This document shows, piece by piece, positions 9,077-16,460 of a stretch of 64,000 nucleotides of DNA (its first letter is position 1; the number at the start of each line of letters is the position of its first letter). The notes under the pieces are model-generated. The model worked only from the letters and a program-made list of their open reading frames with translations, was not told the origin of the DNA and did not search any database. The stretch is from positions 1 through 64,000 of the forward strand of contig NZ_PEBQ01000212.1 of NCBI RefSeq assembly GCF_002738225.1, written 5' to 3'. The DNA is from Acetobacter pomorum. Its GTDB lineage: Bacteria; Pseudomonadota; Alphaproteobacteria; Acetobacterales; Acetobacteraceae. A program made the position numbers and the translations under genes.

Positions 9077-10105
9077 TTATGAGCTGGCGACAGAAGGAAA
9101 TTGTTCTGGCGCGAGGTTGGAAGATACCCTGAACTCACCCACCACACTCCCATTCCAATTTTTTAGTTCTCTACGCATGTAGTGTGCTAAAATAGGATGA
9201 TCTTCTTGGTTAAAGCGCGCAATTAAAGCTGCGGCTACGGCTTCAGCCGCCTGAACACTGCCATTACGACATTTGATGGCAATACCAAGGCCTTTTTCAG
9301 GCAATGCAATTGTCCGCACACCTTCTGCGCCCATTTTTGTTATAACGCGTGGTGCTAAGGCCTGCATGACAACAGTATCAAACTCACCAGTGCCAGCCAC
9401 CATAAAAGGGTGAGCAAGTTGTGCCGTGCGCAAACGTTTGGCCGCATTTGCTTGATCTGCACTTAACCCTGTGCCTGTTGCAAAACGTGCAAAAGCCAAA
9501 GCCAGAGCAGAAAGTGGAATAGCCCATGTGGGAATGGCACATCCATCTGTGCCCCTGTTTGCATCTGTATGCGGAACACCTGTTACTTCTGCCAAGGTAT
9601 GGGCAATTTTTTGCATAATAGGGTGCGTGGGCCGAATATAATGTTCCGGGTTTTGGCCTGTGGCGCATGCCAGACAAACAAAGCCCGCGTGTTTGCCAGA
9701 ACAGCAGTTATGCAGAGTTGTGGGTTCTTCTCCTGCACAGGCAAGGGCACGACCACTGCGTGCATCCAAGGGCCAGTGTGCGCCACACTCTAAAGCGGTG
9801 TAATCCATTCCTACACGGCCCAGCATGTCTGCGGCAACAGCAGTATGTGCGGGCTCCCCCTGATGGGATGCACATGCCAAAGCCAGAGCTTCATCGGGGA
9901 GGGAAAGTTTGTCTGCGGCACCTTCTGTCAATAATGGAAGTGCCTGCAAGGATTTTACGGTTGATCTGGGGTAAATTGGTGTGGAAACATCCCCTGCGGC
10001 AAAAACTGTTTTACCGTGCGCATCAACAACACTTATTGCACCATAATGGCGAGATTCAATAAGGTTGCCGCGTGTTGCTTCTGCCAGAAGCACATCCTGT
10101 GTCAT
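9077..10105 (-). CDS. L-asparaginase, Rhizobium etli AnsA/ReAV type (class 3)
   Basis: A 342-residue asparaginase unrelated to the E. coli-type enzymes. It keeps the residues known for the R. etli ReAV enzyme at the same numbers: Ser48 and Lys51 in RSTVK, Cys135 and Lys138 in NCCSGKHAG, and Cys189 in DGCAIPTW; Cys135 and Cys189 bind zinc in that family. SHQGEPAH (80-87) is another family block. It should release ammonia from asparagine in the cytoplasm, with no signal peptide. It lies downstream of the zinc regulator pair, 20 bp after the stop of the unknown gene before it. Confidence 0.88.
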   Translation of the reverse strand: MTQDVLLAEATRGNLIESRHYGAISVVDAHGKTVFAAGDVSTPIYPRSTVKSLQALPLLTEGAADKLSLPDEALALACASHQGEPAHTAVAADMLGRVGMDYTALECGAHWPLDARSGRALACAGEEPTTLHNCCSGKHAGFVCLACATGQNPEHYIRPTHPIMQKIAHTLAEVTGVPHTDANRGTDGCAIPTWAIPLSALALAFARFATGTGLSADQANAAKRLRTAQLAHPFMVAGTGEFDTVVMQALAPRVITKMGAEGVRTIALPEKGLGIAIKCRNGSVQAAEAVAAALIARFNQEDHPILAHYMRRELKNWNGSVVGEFRVSSNLAPEQFPSVASS

Positions 10106-10125
10106 GATTACTGCCTGTTATTTAA

Positions 10126-10656
10126 TTAAAAAGAGTTGCCGCTTAGCAAATAGCATCTACTTGCAAATTCTGCGGTATGGTCAGGGTCGGGTTCAAGCGC
10201 ATCTTCTACCATAACCCGGCGTAAACGCAGAATAACGGCTGGCTCAGAAAAATCACCCGGATCGTAATTGGCTATTTTGGACAGCCATGCACCAAGACCA
10301 TTCTGCTCTGTTAGCATGAGTGGGTGGCGTGTATTGAGCGGAAGCCCTTCTTGCAAAAACAGAGAAGCCATAGGGGCATCTGCAACATGATACAGAAAAT
10401 CGTCTGTTTCCTTGGAACAGGTCGCAGCTAACGAGGATATACGCGTTAACCGTATTTCATCTGGTAAAAAACGTGTCCGTAACGGTGGAAGAAGCGGAAG
10501 AGAAAACAAATCCGTTTGTATTTTTTCTTTATCGGTGCGTGAGTTTTGTACAATCTTGCATTGTTTTAAAGGGCGTTTATGTCGTTTTTCTTCTGTTGCT
10601 GGTAAGACTATTCCCGGCAACACATCCTGTAAGGAAGAAAAGCGACGCTGACCCAT
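10126..10656 (-). CDS. Unknown protein translationally coupled to zur
   Basis: A 176-residue cytoplasmic protein that I do not recognise. The start at 10656 (MGQRRFSSLQ) overlaps the stop of the zur-like gene as TAATG, which indicates coupled translation. The basic N-terminal half is poorly structured; the C-terminal half (FLYHVADAPMASLFLQEGL, then LMLTEQNGLGAWL, then ILRLRRVMVEDALEPD) loosely resembles small ADP-ribosyltransferase-fold proteins that begin with a YHV..L..GL pattern. That comparison is weak. Its location suggests that it is co-expressed with the zinc regulator. Confidence 0.65.
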   Translation of the reverse strand: MGQRRFSSLQDVLPGIVLPATEEKRHKRPLKQCKIVQNSRTDKEKIQTDLFSLPLLPPLRTRFLPDEIRLTRISSLAATCSKETDDFLYHVADAPMASLFLQEGLPLNTRHPLMLTEQNGLGAWLSKIANYDPGDFSEPAVILRLRRVMVEDALEPDPDHTAEFASRCYLLSGNSF

Positions 10657-11228
10657 TATGCACCTTGAGAGGATATCTCTTTTGAGGGATGAGTTGCAGA
10701 GTGTTTGGCTGCGCAATGGGCGCATATCCCTTCTACTTCCACAGACGTGCTCTGGATTACAAAATTTTCATTTTTACAAATGTGTTTTAGTGTTTCCAGA
10801 ACCGTTGTATCTGCGATTTCCGTCACAGTTTTGCAATCGCGACAAATAAGAAACTGAGCTGTGTGCAGGCATGCTTCTGAGTGTTCATGCGTATGGGAGC
10901 AATGCCGCAAATTGGTGCAGGGAATAAAGGCGGAAAGACGTTCAATACGGTGGATGAGACCGTGTTCAAGCAGAAAATCCAGCGCCCGATAGACTGTAGG
11001 AGGAGCCGGACGCCGCCCCGCCGTTTTAAGCTCTTCCAGCAGATCATAGGCACCAACAGGGTGCGCATGGGTAAGAATAAGGCCTAGTACATCACGGCGT
11101 TGGGCTGTCATACGTGCCCCCTGTTGGGTACATAATGCCGTGGCTTTGTCGAGCTGATGCTCAATATGCGCGGAAAAACTATGAGGTGGCGTTGGGGAAG
11201 AAGATGTAGGGCGGGGCATGTTCATCAT
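10656..11228 (-). CDS. zur: Fur-family zinc uptake regulator Zur
   Basis: A 190-residue Fur-family repressor: winged helix (about residues 25-100, with the recognition region APPTVYRALDFLLEHGLIHRI) and a C-terminal metal-binding half with the CRDC and CAHC pairs that hold structural zinc, plus the His-rich CSHTHEHSEACLH. Divergence from znuACB, with a palindrome between them, argues for Zur rather than Fur or PerR. The start MMNMPRP is preferred because GAGAACGG precedes it; ATG codons one and three codons later are possible. The next gene overlaps its stop. Confidence 0.88.
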   Translation of the reverse strand: MMNMPRPTSSSPTPPHSFSAHIEHQLDKATALCTQQGARMTAQRRDVLGLILTHAHPVGAYDLLEELKTAGRRPAPPTVYRALDFLLEHGLIHRIERLSAFIPCTNLRHCSHTHEHSEACLHTAQFLICRDCKTVTEIADTTVLETLKHICKNENFVIQSTSVEVEGICAHCAAKHSATHPSKEISSQGA

Positions 11229-11313
11229 CCGTTCTCTGTGTTTTCTAGCGTAACTTACTCCATAGGTGAAGACCAAATTTGTGTCCAAAGGGAGGTGACG
11301 TGTGGGTGAAGAA

Positions 11314-11330
11314 ATGTAATAATATTACAT
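11314..11330. promoter_or_regulatory. Candidate Zur operator
   Basis: ATGTAAT-AAT-ATTACAT is a perfect 7-bp dyad in the space between zur and znuA. Its GTAAT...ATTAC core agrees with the known Zur boxes of alphaproteobacteria, and its position lets it control both directions. Confidence 0.75.
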
Positions 11331-11352
11331 TGTATTCAGGCACGTCAGGATA

Positions 11353-12261
11353 ATGGGTATGGGGTTGGGGAAAACAAAGGGTATTTTGTGCCCGATATTG
11401 CTGGGTATCGGAGCGGTGTTCGGTTTCGCAACCATGAAGGTGGGATATGCGGCACCACATGCATTATCTGTTGTGGCAGCAGAAAACACATGGGGAGATC
11501 TGGCAGCACAAATTGCAGAGCCAGATATGCATGTGTCCTCCATACTTGTTTCCCCTGCGGTTGATCCGCACTTATATGCGCCAACACCGGATGATGCCCG
11601 CCGTGTGGCAGATGCCACGCTGGTTGTTGCCAATGGTGCAGGATACGATACGTGGATGGACCACCTGGTGCAGGCATCTGCTTTGCCCCAAGCCCATTAT
11701 GTGCGTGCAGATGCATGGGCGGGGTGGCATGAAGGAGATAATGCGCATTTATGGTATGATTTAAATGCCGTGGCAGATTTTGCGCAACGGTTTGAAAAGG
11801 CATGCGAGCAGGCAGACCCGGCACACGCAAAAGCATATGCTGAGCGGGCTCGGAAATTGCAGGCAGATATAGCCAGTGTGCAGGCCCAGGCATTAGCATT
11901 GCGGCCACATGTGCAGGGCATGGCTGTAGCTGCAACAGAACCGCTGTTTACGCCGCTGGCCCGCTATCTTGGATTGGATATGAAAGAAAATGATTTCCAG
12001 ATAGCAATTATGAACGATGTTGAACCACCGCCTATTGCTGTTGCGGCATTTGAGCAGGACCTTGCGCAGAGAAAGTTAAAGCTACTTGCCTATAATGTGC
12101 AGGTGGAAGAACCTGCCAGTAAACGTTTGATTGATCTGGCACATAAGGCAGATATACCCATTTTGCCACTGGCAGAAATTATGCCACAAGGTACCCATTG
12201 GCAGATATGGATCAGCTCAACACTTACCCAAATTGGGCATTTATTGGGTGTTGCGCAGTAA
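11353..12261 (+). CDS. znuA: Zinc ABC transporter substrate-binding protein
   Basis: A 302-residue periplasmic cluster A-I metal-binding protein with an N-terminal signal sequence (cleavage near residue 34, VGYAA). Likely zinc ligands are the His in VDPHLYAP, the His in DNAHLWYD, and the later histidine/acidic positions. The acidic-histidine-rich loop seen in many ZnuA proteins is missing, which is common when the protein is shorter. It is the first gene of znuACB, 23 bp after the Zur-box palindrome, and its stop overlaps the znuC start. Manganese specificity is possible in this family, but the Zur context favours zinc. Confidence 0.88.
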   Translation: MGMGLGKTKGILCPILLGIGAVFGFATMKVGYAAPHALSVVAAENTWGDLAAQIAEPDMHVSSILVSPAVDPHLYAPTPDDARRVADATLVVANGAGYDTWMDHLVQASALPQAHYVRADAWAGWHEGDNAHLWYDLNAVADFAQRFEKACEQADPAHAKAYAERARKLQADIASVQAQALALRPHVQGMAVAATEPLFTPLARYLGLDMKENDFQIAIMNDVEPPPIAVAAFEQDLAQRKLKLLAYNVQVEEPASKRLIDLAHKADIPILPLAEIMPQGTHWQIWISSTLTQIGHLLGVAQ

Positions 12262-13067
12262 TGTCGTCTGCTGCTGTACAAGTGTCTGGTGTCACATTGT
12301 TGCGCCAGCAAAGGCCTGTGCTGGACAATATCAGTTTTACAATTCCAGCGGGTAGTTTTGTAGGTGTTCTGGGCGGAAATGGCGCAGGCAAAACAACACT
12401 GTTCAGAACTCTTTTGGGGTTGGAAAAACCTTCTGCCGGTCAGATTTGGATAGAAGGGCAACCCACGCAAAAAGGCCGCATGTCTATAGGGTATATGCCA
12501 CAGGTACGCGGTATGGTAGCAGCACAGCTTAGTGGCTGGAGCATGGTAGCGGCAGCACAGCAGGGCTGGAAATGGGGCTTGCCCTTTTATAACGAAAAGG
12601 CGCGGACGGATATTGATGCCGCTTTAGCCGCAGTAGATGCACAAGATCTGGCATCTTGCCCCGTAGGTTCTCTTTCTGGGGGAGAAAGGCAGCGGCTTAT
12701 GCTGGCGCAGGCATTATTGGATAACCCCCGTATTTTGTTGCTTGATGAACCTTTGGCCAGTTTGGATCCAGCGCGAATGCGTGAAACGGCTGAACGTATT
12801 TATGCATTGGCACAAGCCAGAGGTATGACAGTGTTGATGTCCACCCACGATATAAATCCACTTATGGGGCTGATGGATCATGTTCTGTATATGGCGCACG
12901 GCAAGGCCGTTCTGGGTCGTGTGGAAGATGTGATGACAACACAGACACTGAGTGCACTTTATGGAGCGCCAGTTGAGGTGGTGAGGGCAGGTAACAGATT
13001 ATTTGTTGTAGCGGAAGGCGGAGGTGCCTCTCTTCAGTCCTGCATGTGTGTGGGGCATGGTGCCTGA
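12261..13067 (+). CDS. znuC: Zinc ABC transporter ATP-binding protein
   Basis: A 268-residue ABC ATPase energising zinc import. It has Walker A (GGNGAGKTT), signature LSGGERQR, Walker B ILLLDEP and the switch His in STHDINP. The start is taken at 12261, where ATG overlaps the znuA stop (TAATG); an upstream in-frame ATG would place 21 extra residues inside znuA. It is followed without a gap by the permease gene. Confidence 0.9.
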   Translation: MSSAAVQVSGVTLLRQQRPVLDNISFTIPAGSFVGVLGGNGAGKTTLFRTLLGLEKPSAGQIWIEGQPTQKGRMSIGYMPQVRGMVAAQLSGWSMVAAAQQGWKWGLPFYNEKARTDIDAALAAVDAQDLASCPVGSLSGGERQRLMLAQALLDNPRILLLDEPLASLDPARMRETAERIYALAQARGMTVLMSTHDINPLMGLMDHVLYMAHGKAVLGRVEDVMTTQTLSALYGAPVEVVRAGNRLFVVAEGGGASLQSCMCVGHGA

Positions 13068-13862
13068 ATGCTTGCCTATGAATTTATGCGCACGGCCTTT
13101 TTGGCTGCCTTTCTGGCGGCATTAGTCTGCGGGCCTGTGGGGTGGTTTCTTGTTTTGCGGGGGCAGAGTTTTGCCAGCCACGCCCTTTCTCACGTCGGGT
13201 TTGCGGGGGCTGCGGCAGCTCTTTTGCTTGGGCAACCAGCTTTGCTTGGCTTGGGGCTGGGTGCTGTTGGTGGGGGTGTTGCCATAGGCATGGCTGGAGA
13301 CAGACTGGTAGGCCGGGACGTTACAATTGGGCTTGTACTTTCTGTTGCCATGGGCATTGGCGCGTTATGTCTGCATTTTCTAACCCATTCTGCCAGTTCC
13401 GCCACGGCGCTACTTTTTGGTGATATTCTGGGGATCGGGCCTTCCATGCTGGTTTGGTTGGGGGCACTTTCCGTTGCATGTTTGCTGGGCTTGGCAATTG
13501 TGGCAAGGCCGCTGCTTTTTGCATCGCTTCAACCAGAACAGGCGGAAGCGCGAGGTGTTAATCTGCGCCTGCTTGATATTCTTTTTCTTGTAATTGTTGC
13601 TGTGGCCACAGCGCAATGTGCCCAGATTACCGGGGTGTTGCTGGTATTTACCCTTATGATTGCACCTGCAGCAGCCAGTTTGCGTATGGGTTTTGCACCC
13701 CTGCAGGGGATGGGTATTGCAACATTGCTTGCACTTTTGGAAGGTTGGTTGGGCCTTGTGTTGGCATGGTATACCAATTGCCCAACAACATTCTGGATTG
13801 CCATCTTGGGAGGCAGCGTGTTTACAACAGCCACCTTATTTTGCCGCCTGCGAGGTCGCTAA
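13068..13862 (+). CDS. znuB: Zinc ABC transporter permease
   Basis: A 264-residue integral membrane protein of the ABC-3 family with about seven or eight hydrophobic segments. Family blocks include SFASHALSHVGFAGAAAALLLG near the N-terminus and ITGVLLVFTLMIAPAAASLRM near 190-210. The ATG directly follows the znuC TGA. It should form the inner-membrane channel of the ZnuACB importer. Confidence 0.92.
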   Translation: MLAYEFMRTAFLAAFLAALVCGPVGWFLVLRGQSFASHALSHVGFAGAAAALLLGQPALLGLGLGAVGGGVAIGMAGDRLVGRDVTIGLVLSVAMGIGALCLHFLTHSASSATALLFGDILGIGPSMLVWLGALSVACLLGLAIVARPLLFASLQPEQAEARGVNLRLLDILFLVIVAVATAQCAQITGVLLVFTLMIAPAAASLRMGFAPLQGMGIATLLALLEGWLGLVLAWYTNCPTTFWIAILGGSVFTTATLFCRLRGR

Positions 13863-13880
13863 AATAGGGGTATGCATGCT

Positions 13881-14030
13881 TTAGGTTGCACAGGACCAAT
13901 CCAGCCAAGTCCACAGCGCAATAGCAGCCAAAAGCGCAACGTGCATAATAATAAGCGCTTTAAAGGTAATAAACGGAACGTAGTCGGGATCTCCTTTTAC
14001 GGGAAAATCATCATGATAATCCTCTGACAT
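13881..14030 (-). CDS. 49-residue single-pass membrane protein
   Basis: A short frame with an acidic N-terminus (MSEDYHDDFPVKGDPDYVPF), one transmembrane helix (about 23-43, ALIIMHVALLAAIALWTWLDW) and a two-residue tail after the only Cys. AAAGGT lies 9 nt before the ATG, and it starts 12 nt after the stop of the flavin reductase gene, so the two are probably co-transcribed. The layout recalls tiny accessory subunits of respiratory complexes such as the aa3-oxidase subunit IV family, but identity is not established. Confidence 0.6.
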   Translation of the reverse strand: MSEDYHDDFPVKGDPDYVPFITFKALIIMHVALLAAIALWTWLDWSCAT

Positions 14031-14042
14031 GCTTCAATACCT

Positions 14043-14549
14043 TTATTTTGTGCCTTTAAGGCTGGGTATAGGAAGAGCGTGATACATTCTGTTGAAATAA
14101 ACAAGCCCGTGGGCTGTTTCATGGGTGCGGATCGCCTGTACCGCTCCAAACATCACGCTATGTGTTCCCACTTCTACAATCTGGCTGATCTTGCAGTCAA
14201 ACGATGCAACGGCCTCTTCCAACACTGGCGCGCCGGTTGCCAATGCAGTCCAATGCCCTGCGGCAAAGCGTTCTTGCATGGAGTTGGGGCTTGCAAAAAG
14301 ATTGGAAAGCTCTTTCTGGGTAGAAGCCAGCACATTCACGCATAATGCGCTTCCTTCATGAAACGCCTGTCTGGCGCGGCTTGTACGGTTTAGACACACA
14401 AGTAGTGTAGGGGGCGAATCAGTTACGGAACATACAGCGGATGCGGTAAACCCTACAGGATTTTCCAGCGTTCCTGTTGTAACAATGTTCACAGCTGCGC
14501 CAAGCCGGGCCATGGCATCGCGGTAGGCGCTGGTCTCCGGAGCCAACAT
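14043..14549 (-). CDS. Flavin reductase (RutF/HpaC-like)
   Basis: A 168-residue FMN-binding split-barrel protein that would use NAD(P)H to reduce free flavin for a partner monooxygenase. Family features are AAVNIVTTG, the flavin-contact block GFTASAVCSVTDSPPTLLVCLN near 33-54 and the later FDCKI and YHAL segments. A strong AAGGAG precedes the ATG. No partner monooxygenase is adjacent, so the substrate system is unknown. Confidence 0.85.
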   Translation of the reverse strand: MLAPETSAYRDAMARLGAAVNIVTTGTLENPVGFTASAVCSVTDSPPTLLVCLNRTSRARQAFHEGSALCVNVLASTQKELSNLFASPNSMQERFAAGHWTALATGAPVLEEAVASFDCKISQIVEVGTHSVMFGAVQAIRTHETAHGLVYFNRMYHALPIPSLKGTK

Positions 14550-14615
14550 CTGCTCTCCTTAAAATCAATCAAAATGAGTCTGTGCGTGTTTGTGCATGAA
14601 ATAAAGAGGAAAGCA

Positions 14616-15635
14616 ATGATAGAACAAACTCTCCCCCCCTTGTCTGACGTAAGATTGCAGCAGGAAGGGCATTTGGGATGCATTATTCTGGATAGACCCA
14701 AACGGTTGAATGCCATTGATATCACTATGGCCAGTGGCATCAAAATGGCTTTGAATGCCTGGAAAGATGATCCTTCCATTCATACTGTTCTTTTGGAAAG
14801 CAGCAGTTCGCGCGCCTTTTGTGCCGGAGGCGATTTGCGTGCCATTTATGACAGCGTTAAAACGCAAGGACCATTGGCCGCTTACGAACAGATGAAGCGT
14901 GTGTACGATGTGATGCTGCAACTTGCAGATTATCAGAAGCCCGTTGTTTCTTTTTTAGATGGCGTTGCCATGGGCGGTGGCATTGGGCTGGGCGGGCATG
15001 TGCGTTATCGGGTTGTTACGGAAAGATCTGTATTGGCCATGCCTGAAACAGTTATTGGCCTGTCTCCAGATGCCGGGGGAAGTTGGCTTTTGGCACGAGC
15101 ACCCGGGTTTTCTGGTTTAAGACGCGCTGTTACCGGTGGGCATATGAACGGAGCAGAAGCCGTTGCCATGGGGTTTGCCGATGTTCTGGTTTCATCATCA
15201 TCTCTTGCAGATTTAAAAGATACATTGAGTATTGAAAGCGCAGAACATGTGTTTGCGCATCTGTCCTCTCAACCGGCAAGCCTTGACGTGCAAAGTCTGG
15301 ATTCCTGTTACGATGCGCCAGATATCTTGCAGGTTATTGAAAAGCTGAAAGCAGATAATTCGGAAGGCGCGCAAGAGGATCTTGAGGTTTTGTCACGCGT
15401 TTGTCCGTTTTCTGTGCAGGTTGCCTGGCAGGGGTGGCATCGGGCACGTGCTGCTTCCTCATTACATGCGGCTTTTCAGCTTGAGGAAAATATGGTGCGC
15501 CATATGGTTGCGCGGCCTGATTTTGCAGAAGGTATTCGCGCCCGCCTGATTGATAAGGATAACAAGCCGGCATGGGCGCCCTCAACACTTGCAGAAGTGA
15601 ATATGCAGGAGGTTCAGGCTTGCTTTGAGAAGTAG
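14616..15635 (+). CDS. 3-Hydroxyisobutyryl-CoA hydrolase / enoyl-CoA hydratase family
   Basis: A 339-residue crotonase-fold protein of the HIBYL-CoA hydrolase group (valine catabolism). The oxyanion-hole blocks AFCAGGDLRAIYD and GVAMGGGIGLGGH and the catalytic PETVIGLSPDAGGS (Glu and Asp of the hydrolase subfamily) are all present, and its length fits hydrolases rather than the roughly 260-residue hydratases. The start MIEQTLPP is chosen because GAGGAAAG is 5 nt upstream; a first ATG 42 nt earlier lacks such a site. It is divergent from the flavin reductase. An enoyl-CoA hydratase role is the alternative. Confidence 0.83.
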   Translation: MIEQTLPPLSDVRLQQEGHLGCIILDRPKRLNAIDITMASGIKMALNAWKDDPSIHTVLLESSSSRAFCAGGDLRAIYDSVKTQGPLAAYEQMKRVYDVMLQLADYQKPVVSFLDGVAMGGGIGLGGHVRYRVVTERSVLAMPETVIGLSPDAGGSWLLARAPGFSGLRRAVTGGHMNGAEAVAMGFADVLVSSSSLADLKDTLSIESAEHVFAHLSSQPASLDVQSLDSCYDAPDILQVIEKLKADNSEGAQEDLEVLSRVCPFSVQVAWQGWHRARAASSLHAAFQLEENMVRHMVARPDFAEGIRARLIDKDNKPAWAPSTLAEVNMQEVQACFEK

Positions 15636-15645
15636 CTCAAACGTG

Positions 15646-15682
15646 CGTCCCGCAGTATAAAATACTGCGGGACGTGATTTTC
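15646..15682. terminator. Terminator hairpin between two convergent genes
   Basis: CGTCCCGCAGTAT and ATACTGCGGGACG form a perfect 13-bp stem around an AAA loop, followed by TGATTTTCC. It lies just after the hydrolase stop. Confidence 0.8.
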
Positions 15683-15695
15683 CTTAGTTTGTTAT

Positions 15696-16319
15696 TTAGG
15701 CCGATGCTGTCCGGAAAGACATGGTAGCGGTTGTTGGTTTGCCTATGGGTAAGAGGGCATATCCATACGTATCTTCCAGAATTTCGGCAGCAGCCAGGTA
15801 AATGGCAGAAAAGCCGCAGAACAGCCCTTCATACCCAGCAAACTGTGTAACAACAGGCATAGCCAACATATCGCCCAGAGCAAGAAGTATGAACAGAACA
15901 GTCAGGCTGAGAAAAATGACCTGATGTGCCCGTGTTATGCGCAGCGTGGCAATAAACATGATAAAAGTGAACAATCCCCAGGCAAGTAGGTAACTGCCAA
16001 CAAGGTTGGGCGTGCTGGCATCTACAATGCCGGTATGGGGCAAGCCAATAAGTGCCACGAATGAAAGCCAGAAAGCGCCATAGGCCGTAAAGGCTGTCAT
16101 GCCAAAGGTATTGCCATTGCCGTATTCCAGCATGCCAGCGAGAATTTGTGCAATACCTCCAAAAGTCAGCCCCATGGCCAGAATGGCTGAACCCATAGGT
16201 ACCAGATCTGCATTGTGCAAATTAAGAAGAACGGTTGTTAACCCAAAGCCCATTAAACCTAATGGGGCAGGGTTGGCCTTCCGAACGTTTATCGGAAGGG
16301 AGGTATCTGAATATGCCAT
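15696..16319 (-). CDS. SatP/YaaH (GPR1/FUN34) family acetate transporter
   Basis: A 207-residue inner-membrane protein with six hydrophobic segments and the family motif NPAPLGLMGF near the N-terminus (residues 16-25), followed by GGIAQILAGMLEYGNGNTFGMTAFTAYGAFW, a hallmark block. Members exchange acetate or succinate with protons, a sensible function in an acetic acid bacterium, although the direction of transport is not shown by the sequence. It is a single gene. Confidence 0.9.
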   Translation of the reverse strand: MAYSDTSLPINVRKANPAPLGLMGFGLTTVLLNLHNADLVPMGSAILAMGLTFGGIAQILAGMLEYGNGNTFGMTAFTAYGAFWLSFVALIGLPHTGIVDASTPNLVGSYLLAWGLFTFIMFIATLRITRAHQVIFLSLTVLFILLALGDMLAMPVVTQFAGYEGLFCGFSAIYLAAAEILEDTYGYALLPIGKPTTATMSFRTASA

Positions 16320-16460
16320 GCCAGATGCTTCTTTTTTATGAGTGTTATGACATTAAGCCTTAAGCGGCAGGCAGGAGAGAAGTTCTCAATAAACAGGAGA
16401 AATATGATAAAATTAAATTCATCATTTCTCCTTTTATTTCAGGAAACTTTTCTCTTTAGT

